Below, piece by piece: positions 5,989-10,320 of a stretch of 10,320 bases of DNA. The stretch is from NCBI GenBank assembly GCA_002414705.1, contig DIAL01000164.1:1-10320 (forward strand). The letters are read 5' to 3'. The position numbers were made by a program, and so were the translations under genes. Source of the stretch: Flavobacteriaceae bacterium UBA5079 (GTDB lineage Bacteria > Bacteroidota > Bacteroidia > Flavobacteriales > Flavobacteriaceae). The notes under the pieces were generated by a model. The model saw only the letters and a program-made list of their open reading frames with translations. It did not search any database and was not told where the DNA came from. Numbering within the stretch: position 1 is the first letter of the stretch; every line of letters starts with the position of its first letter.

Positions 5989-7260
5989 ATGTTTAAATCC
6001 GTTTCGGCAGAAGAAGCCGTAAAAATCGTAAAATCTAATAGTAAAATATATATACAAGCTGCAGCCGCAGCGCCTCAAGTTTTACTTCGTGCTTTAACAG
6101 CTAGACATGAGGAATTACGCAATGTAGAAATCTGCCAATTACACACAGAAGGTGATGCACCTTATGCCAATCCAGACTATCGTGATAGTTTTCATGTGAA
6201 TTCTTTTTTTATTGGGAAAAATGTGCGCCATACCTTAAAAGCAGGGAACGGATCATATACACCTGTTTTTTTAAGCGAATTACCTTTGCTTTTTAAACGC
6301 AATATTATTGATTTACAATACGCGTTTATTCATGTTTCTATTCCAGATAGACATGGTTATTGCTCATTAGGTGTTTCGGTTGAAGCTACCCTAGCTGCTA
6401 TTGATAATGCCGATATTGTAATTGCACAAGTAAATGCCCAAATGCCAAGAACGCATGGTGCAGGTATTATTCACCATTCTGAAATTGATGTTTTTGTAGA
6501 ATGTGATGAACCTTTACCAACGCATAACATGGTAGAACCTTCAGAAATAGAAAACAAAATTGGAATTCATGTAGCGGGTTTAATTGAAGATAGAAGCACA
6601 TTACAAATGGGAATTGGTAATATTCCTAATGCCGTTTTAACACGGTTAACCAATCATAAGGATTTAGGTTTGCATACCGAAATGTTCTCCGATGGTGTTA
6701 TTGATTTAATATTAAACGATGTTATTAACGGAAACTACAAAGAAATTAATCGTGGTCGTGCTTTAACCACTTTCTTAATGGGTTCTAAACGACTGTATGA
6801 TTATGTAGATGATAATCCATTTGTTGAAATGCGTGCCTCTAATTACACCAATGATGTGTCAATTATCAAGCAAAACCCACGTATGGTTGCTATAAATTCT
6901 GCTATCGAGGTGGATGTTACTGGACAAGTTTGTGCAGATTCTATTGGAGGAAAAATGTATTCTGGTGTTGGTGGTCAAATGGATTTTATTCGTGGTGCTT
7001 CTTTAAGCGAAGGTGGAAAAGCTATTATTGCGTTACCATCTATTACAAAATCTGGAATTAGCAGAATTGTACCAAGCTTAAAACCTGGAGCAGGTGTAGT
7101 AACTACACGATCGCATGTGCATTATGTGGTTACGGAATACGGTATTGCTAATTTATATGGAAAAACCATTAAAGAGCGCGTAAAAGCTTTGGTTAATATA
7201 GCGCATCCTAATCATCAAGAATCTATTGATAAAAGTTATTTTGAATTGATAAAAAGTTAG
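5989..7260 (+). CDS. Acetyl-CoA hydrolase / CoA-transferase family protein (4-hydroxybutyrate CoA-transferase-like)
   Basis: The 423-residue protein is a full-length member of the acetyl-CoA hydrolase/transferase family (AcH N-terminal plus C-terminal domains), which moves CoA between carboxylic acids such as acetate, succinate, butyrate or 4-hydroxybutyrate through a glutamyl-CoA intermediate. The likely catalytic Glu is residue 231 in LGLHTEMFSDGV. Other family segments are HVSIPDRHGYCSLGVSVE, QMGIGNIPNAV, the C-terminal GGQMDFIRGA oxyanion/CoA loop, and VVTEYGIANLYGKTIKERV. The length of about 420-430 residues fits the butyrate/4-hydroxybutyrate branch better than the longer succinyl-CoA:acetate enzymes (about 500). 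The acyl substrate cannot be read from sequence. The gene stands alone, divergent from map, and no pathway partner is nearby. Confidence 0.9.
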   Translation: MFKSVSAEEAVKIVKSNSKIYIQAAAAAPQVLLRALTARHEELRNVEICQLHTEGDAPYANPDYRDSFHVNSFFIGKNVRHTLKAGNGSYTPVFLSELPLLFKRNIIDLQYAFIHVSIPDRHGYCSLGVSVEATLAAIDNADIVIAQVNAQMPRTHGAGIIHHSEIDVFVECDEPLPTHNMVEPSEIENKIGIHVAGLIEDRSTLQMGIGNIPNAVLTRLTNHKDLGLHTEMFSDGVIDLILNDVINGNYKEINRGRALTTFLMGSKRLYDYVDDNPFVEMRASNYTNDVSIIKQNPRMVAINSAIEVDVTGQVCADSIGGKMYSGVGGQMDFIRGASLSEGGKAIIALPSITKSGISRIVPSLKPGAGVVTTRSHVHYVVTEYGIANLYGKTIKERVKALVNIAHPNHQESIDKSYFELIKS

Positions 7261-7264
7261 AATT

Positions 7265-7678
7265 TTATTTTTTTAAAAATGATAAAAACCCTTTCTTTTT
7301 TTCAAGTTTATTCGGGTGGTATTTTGGGTTGGCAAGCATTTGATAAATTTCGCCCCAACCTAAAATTCCGCCTAAATTTCTATCGTCTATAAAAATATCT
7401 GCATGAATTTTTCGGCTTTTTGTGTAGTCAAATTGTTCTTCTGGAAAACTTTTGTTTACAGCGTAAAATTCTAGTCCATTTTCTCTGCAAAACACAACAG
7501 CTTCCTCCAAACGTAAGTCGCTTCTATATGTCCAAAGTATTAATCTATGGCCTTCCTTTTGCAAGCGTTCAAGGGTTTCAAACGCAAATAGTTTGGGTTT
7601 GCCAATTTTTGGATAGGCATCTTCTACAATGGTGCCATCAAAATCGACAGCTATGATAAGTTTATTGGTGAAATTCAT
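7265..7678 (-). CDS. HAD-superfamily hydrolase, BT0820-like
   Basis: This is a small cytoplasmic HAD phosphatase of 137 residues with no cap domain. Motif I is VDFDGTIVED with nucleophile Asp12 and acid/base Asp14. Motif II is the LILWTYR segment, with Thr or Ser expected there. The metal-binding IDDRN stands in for motif IV, followed by GGILGWGEIYQML. The pattern KIGKPKLFAFETL, GLEFYAVNKSFPEEQ, KIHADIFIDDRN closely matches Bacteroides BT0820-type proteins. The Lys-rich tail (KLEKKKGFLSFLKK) is an extension beyond the fold. The gene lies 35 bases downstream of the gpmI stop but has its own -7 box, so it may be both co-transcribed and separately transcribed. The physiological substrate is unknown. 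Confidence 0.88.
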   Translation of the reverse strand: MNFTNKLIIAVDFDGTIVEDAYPKIGKPKLFAFETLERLQKEGHRLILWTYRSDLRLEEAVVFCRENGLEFYAVNKSFPEEQFDYTKSRKIHADIFIDDRNLGGILGWGEIYQMLANPKYHPNKLEKKKGFLSFLKK

Positions 7679-7694
7679 ATACTAGTTCTAATTC

Positions 7695-7702
7695 CAAAAA
7701 TA
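7695..7702 (-). promoter_or_regulatory. Candidate -7 box of the HAD phosphatase gene (TATTTTTG)
   Basis: On the minus strand TATTTTTG matches TAnnTTTG and ends 16 bases before the ATG at 7678, within the short gap after gpmI. The same distance is seen for the box before map. The -33 region would lie inside the end of gpmI, and no clear TTG is seen there. Confidence 0.42.
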
Positions 7703-7713
7703 CAAAATTTAGC

Positions 7714-9231
7714 TTAAATAAGCGGGTGTTTTGTCATGGCTTTTGGTTGCGGAATGCCCATAAGTTTCAAAATAGTTGGTGCTAAATCGCCTAAAACACC
7801 GTCTGAAATATGCTGTAATTCATTATCAATTAAAACAACAGGTACTGGGTTTGTAGTATGAGCCGTATTTGGCGATCCATCCGGATTTACCATGGTTTCA
7901 CAATTACCATGATCTGCAATTAATAAAGTTGTGTAACCGTTTTTTAGTGCTGTTGTAACAACATCTTTTACGCAAGAATCAACAACTTCACAGGCTTTTA
8001 TAGCAGCTTTCATGACTCCAGTATGTCCTACCATATCGCCATTTGCAAAATTTAAACACACAAAATCTGCATCACCTTTTTGTAATTCAGGTATTAATGC
8101 ATCGCGCAATTCATAAGCGCTCATTTCTGGTTTCAAATCGTATGTAGCCACTTTTGGCGAATTTCTTAACATGCGTGTTTCGCCTTTAAAAGGCATTTCT
8201 CGTCCACCTGAAAAGAAAAATGTTACATGCGGATATTTCTCGGTTTCTGCTATGCGAATTTGCTTTTTGTGATGTTTTTCTAAAACCTCACCAAGCGTGT
8301 CTGTTAAATTATCCTTGTTATAAACTACGTGTATGTTGGTGTATGTTTCGTCATAATTAGTCATGGTTACATAATACAAATTGAGCTTATGCATATTTTG
8401 CTCATGAAAATCCACTTGTGTCAGCGCTTCTGTTAACTCACGACCTCTGTCGGTTCTGAAGTTAAAAAAGATAACAACATCATCATCTTTAATCGTTGCT
8501 TTTGGCTGATTTTGGTTGTCAACCATGACAATTGGTTTTATAAATTCGTCCGTTATATCTGCATCATAACTTTGCTGTATGGATTGTGTGGCATTTTGGG
8601 ATTGTACACCAACACCATGCACCAAAGCATCATACGCTAATTTTATGCGTTCCCAACGTTTATCACGATCCATGGCGTAATACCTGCCTGTAATACTGGC
8701 TAATTTTGTTGGTGTGTTTTGTATGTAATTTTCTAATGCTGTGATAAAACCAAAACCCGATTTTGGATCTACATCACGACCATCAGTAAATGCATGAACA
8801 TACGAATTTGGAATACCTACTTGATTTGCTGCATCTATTAATCCAAAAAGGTGATTAATATGTGAATGCACACCACCATCACTCACCAAACCTACAAAGT
8901 GAACCGGTTTGTTGTGGGATTTAGCATATTTGAACGCATCAATTAAAGTCTTTTCGTTTTGGAGCGTTTTATTTTGGACGGCTAAATTAATTTTCACCAA
9001 ATCTTGATATACAATGCGTCCTGCACCAAGATTCATGTGTCCCACTTCGCTGTTACCCATTTGTCCTTCTGGAAGTCCAACATGCAAACCATCGGTTCGT
9101 AAACTAGCATTGGGATATTTGGTGTAAAGTGAATCTATAAAAGGCGTGTTTGCTTGGTCTATTGCAGAAACTTTAGGGTCGGGAGATTTCCCCCAACCAT
9201 CTAAAATCATGAGTATAACTTTTTTATTCAT
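7714..9231 (-). CDS. gpmI: 2,3-bisphosphoglycerate-independent phosphoglycerate mutase
   Basis: This enzyme interconverts 3- and 2-phosphoglycerate in glycolysis and gluconeogenesis using two Mn2+ ions and a phosphoserine intermediate. From the start chosen here, the protein is 505 residues, the usual length. It has Asp11 (LMILDGWG), nucleophile Ser61 (QMGNSEVGHMNLG), SDGGVHSH, DGRDVDP, GRYYAMDRDKRW, FRTDRGREL, EKYPHVTFFFSGG, NFANGDMVGHTG and the metal site ADHGNCE with TAHTTNPVP. An in-frame ATG at 9249 would add six residues (MLYIFT), but it overlaps a -7 promoter box and the extra residues precede the family N-terminus KVILMILDGWG, so the ATG at 9231 is preferred. No site is missing, so it should be active. 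Confidence 0.96.
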   Translation of the reverse strand: MNKKVILMILDGWGKSPDPKVSAIDQANTPFIDSLYTKYPNASLRTDGLHVGLPEGQMGNSEVGHMNLGAGRIVYQDLVKINLAVQNKTLQNEKTLIDAFKYAKSHNKPVHFVGLVSDGGVHSHINHLFGLIDAANQVGIPNSYVHAFTDGRDVDPKSGFGFITALENYIQNTPTKLASITGRYYAMDRDKRWERIKLAYDALVHGVGVQSQNATQSIQQSYDADITDEFIKPIVMVDNQNQPKATIKDDDVVIFFNFRTDRGRELTEALTQVDFHEQNMHKLNLYYVTMTNYDETYTNIHVVYNKDNLTDTLGEVLEKHHKKQIRIAETEKYPHVTFFFSGGREMPFKGETRMLRNSPKVATYDLKPEMSAYELRDALIPELQKGDADFVCLNFANGDMVGHTGVMKAAIKACEVVDSCVKDVVTTALKNGYTTLLIADHGNCETMVNPDGSPNTAHTTNPVPVVLIDNELQHISDGVLGDLAPTILKLMGIPQPKAMTKHPLI

Positions 9232-9248
9232 AGTGAAAATGTAAAGCA

Positions 9249-9256
9249 CAAATATA
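9249..9256 (-). promoter_or_regulatory. -7 box of gpmI (TATATTTG)
   Basis: On the minus strand TATATTTG fits TAnnTTTG exactly and ends 17 bases before the ATG at 9231, the same arrangement as at map and the HAD gene. Its last base overlaps the upstream in-frame ATG (9249-9247), which would then lie upstream of the transcript start. This decides the gpmI start. Confidence 0.58.
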
Positions 9257-9331
9257 GGCGTTTATTACCTAGTTGAAAGATGTTCAGTTTTTTTTGATTC
9301 TATATTAGTAATTTAGTTTTTTTTATTAATA

Positions 9332-9346
9332 GTTCATTTCCTGAAC
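9332..9346. repeat. Short palindrome GTTCA-n5-TGAAC upstream of gpmI
   Basis: GTTCA (9332-9336) and TGAAC (9342-9346) are a perfect 5-bp inverted repeat around TTTCC in the gap between the GNAT gene and gpmI. It lies about 75-90 bases above the gpmI -7 box. No T-run follows on the minus strand, so it is a poor terminator. It could be an operator half-site pair or chance. Confidence 0.25.
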
Positions 9347-9383
9347 AACGGATAGTTTTAGTAACCTATTATCTCATAAAAAA

Positions 9384-9848
9384 TTACTCCGTCATTAAAA
9401 AATGAATACCAACGCCTTCAATAGTAAAAGGTTCTCCTATTGTTTTGTAGCCGTGGTTTTTGTAGAATTTAACAGCAATTTCACGTGCATTAAACCATAA
9501 TCTATCAACCTTCATTTGGGTTAATTTTTCTTTGCTTGCTTGTAGTAAAAGAGTTCCTAAGCCTTTTTTTTGGTAATCTTCCAGAATAGCCATGCCTCGT
9601 AGTTGATACTGAGTATCTTCAGAAAAAATAACATTCGTATTTTTCATGTACGATGCAACTCCAATTAAGTTTTCATTTAAAAAAAGTCCTAAATGAAACG
9701 TTGTTTTTAAATTGTCTCCTTCAAAAACACAGTCTTTAATAGGTTTGCCAGCTCTTAAAACGGGTTGCCTTATCGTATAAGTATCTTGAGCAGAAATTAG
9801 TTGAACTTTATAATAAGCATGTTCTATGTTATTAGCATTTACTATCAT
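9384..9848 (-). CDS. GNAT family N-acetyltransferase
   Basis: The 154-residue protein has a GNAT fold. The N-terminal half contains TIRQPVLRAGKP and a strand with LGLFLNENLIGVASY. The acetyl-CoA-binding motif A is YQLRGMAILEDYQKKGLGTLLL (residues about 81-102), with the pyrophosphate loop QKKGLG. Motif B is DRLWFNAREIAVKFYKNHGYKTIG, ending in the FYKNHGY helix-turn typical of the family. The acceptor substrate (small molecule, peptide or protein N-terminus) cannot be told. The ATG lies one base after the pepE stop (TAA-C-ATG), so translation is very likely coupled with the dipeptidase. About 150 bases of AT-rich spacer separate it from gpmI. Confidence 0.88.
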   Translation of the reverse strand: MIVNANNIEHAYYKVQLISAQDTYTIRQPVLRAGKPIKDCVFEGDNLKTTFHLGLFLNENLIGVASYMKNTNVIFSEDTQYQLRGMAILEDYQKKGLGTLLLQASKEKLTQMKVDRLWFNAREIAVKFYKNHGYKTIGEPFTIEGVGIHFLMTE

Positions 9849-9849
9849 G

Positions 9850-10320
9850 TTACCTTAAATGTTGTAGTGTGGTTTCAGGTTTTACTTCATAAGGTTCACG
9901 TTCATATTCAAAAATACGTGCATCCAAATTACCTTTTAAAGTTATGATATTATTCGCTACTTCCAGCCAACTCCCTTCGCGCAAGCCAATAACCGGAAAC
10001 GTATTAAAAACATGAAACTCTTTAATACGTGTTTCGCGTGTTTCGCCTTTATGCGTGCTATTTGGAATAGGATCTAAATAATGCGGATTAATGTTAAATG
10101 GTACCAAACCAAGCGCTTTAAAACTCGGTGGATACACAATAGGCATATCGTTAGTCGTATTTATGGTTAATCCACAAATATTGCTTCCAGCACTGGTTCC
10201 TAAATAGGGGATTCCTGAATTTACAGCATCACGTAAAGTTTCAATACAATTATTTTTATAGAGTTGGGAGAGTAAAACAAAGGTGTTTCCGCCACCTGTA
10301 AAAATACCATCGGCTTGTTT
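9850..10320 (-). CDS. pepE: Dipeptidase E, aspartyl dipeptidase (C-terminal 156 residues, 5' end outside window)
   Basis: PepE (peptidase family S51) hydrolyses dipeptides with N-terminal Asp in the cytoplasm. The frame is open to the last base of the window, and the ATG at 10146 is internal, not the start. Translating back from the window edge gives KQADGIFTGGGNTFVLLSQL, then YLGTSAGSNICGL with the nucleophilic Ser, and TTNDMPIVYPPSF with the Asp equivalent to the triad Asp. FNINPHYLD follows with the catalytic His, then the family segment HKGETRETRIKEF and VIGLREGSWLEV. These match E. coli PepE closely in order and spacing. About 75-80 N-terminal residues are missing. All triad positions are present, so the enzyme should be functional if the rest is intact. 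Confidence 0.94.
   Translation of the reverse strand, partial: KQADGIFTGGGNTFVLLSQLYKNNCIETLRDAVNSGIPYLGTSAGSNICGLTINTTNDMPIVYPPSFKALGLVPFNINPHYLDPIPNSTHKGETRETRIKEFHVFNTFPVIGLREGSWLEVANNIITLKGNLDARIFEYEREPYEVKPETTLQHLR

Noticed and set aside
7420..7656. Plus-strand open frame opposite the HAD phosphatase gene
   Set aside because: It is antisense to a gene with clear HAD motifs and is a shadow frame.

Overview
The window looks like chromosomal DNA from a member of the Flavobacteriaceae (Bacteroidota). The evidence is an AT-rich sequence with A-rich leaders instead of Shine-Dalgarno sites, several TAnnTTTG -7 promoter boxes just upstream of start codons, a type IX secretion (T9SS) C-terminal sorting domain, and a set of proteins (BT0820-like HAD phosphatase, HFAPEQ-type methyltransferase, DUF3050, small protein beside ApbE) that I know mainly from this group. 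Genus and species cannot be read from the sequence.

Layout. Positions 1-438 hold the 3' end of a secreted protein with a MopE-like acidic metal-binding motif and a T9SS sorting domain. Positions 439-1620 form a 1.2 kb stretch without an intact gene. It contains two decayed genes: a frameshifted remnant of a second T9SS-exported protein, probably leucine-rich (535-883, +), and a nonsense-riddled copy of a small cysteine-containing flavobacterial protein family (1201-1515, -). A plus-strand pair follows: a 125-residue conserved protein and the lipoprotein flavin transferase ApbE (1624-3055).

Convergent to this pair is a tight four-gene minus-strand cluster, 3108-5867. In transcription order it is methionine aminopeptidase (map), a DUF3050 protein, a SAM methyltransferase starting at TTG, and a DUF423 membrane protein. 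A divergent promoter region separates map from an acetyl-CoA hydrolase / CoA-transferase family gene (5989-7260, +). That gene ends 4 bases from a convergent minus-strand HAD phosphatase (7265-7678), which lies downstream of the cofactor-independent phosphoglycerate mutase gpmI (7714-9231). The last pair on the minus strand is dipeptidase E (pepE, cut by the window edge) followed after one base by a GNAT acetyltransferase.

Most of the intact genes are housekeeping or metabolic: N-terminal Met removal, flavinylation of periplasmic or inner-membrane proteins, CoA-ester metabolism, glycolysis, and aspartyl-dipeptide turnover. I see no mobile element, CRISPR array, tRNA, rRNA or defence system. 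No convincing new system is present. The points most worth a second look are the two decayed genes, the in-frame single-stop junction between the DUF3050 and methyltransferase genes, and the start-site corrections for gpmI and the DUF3050 gene.
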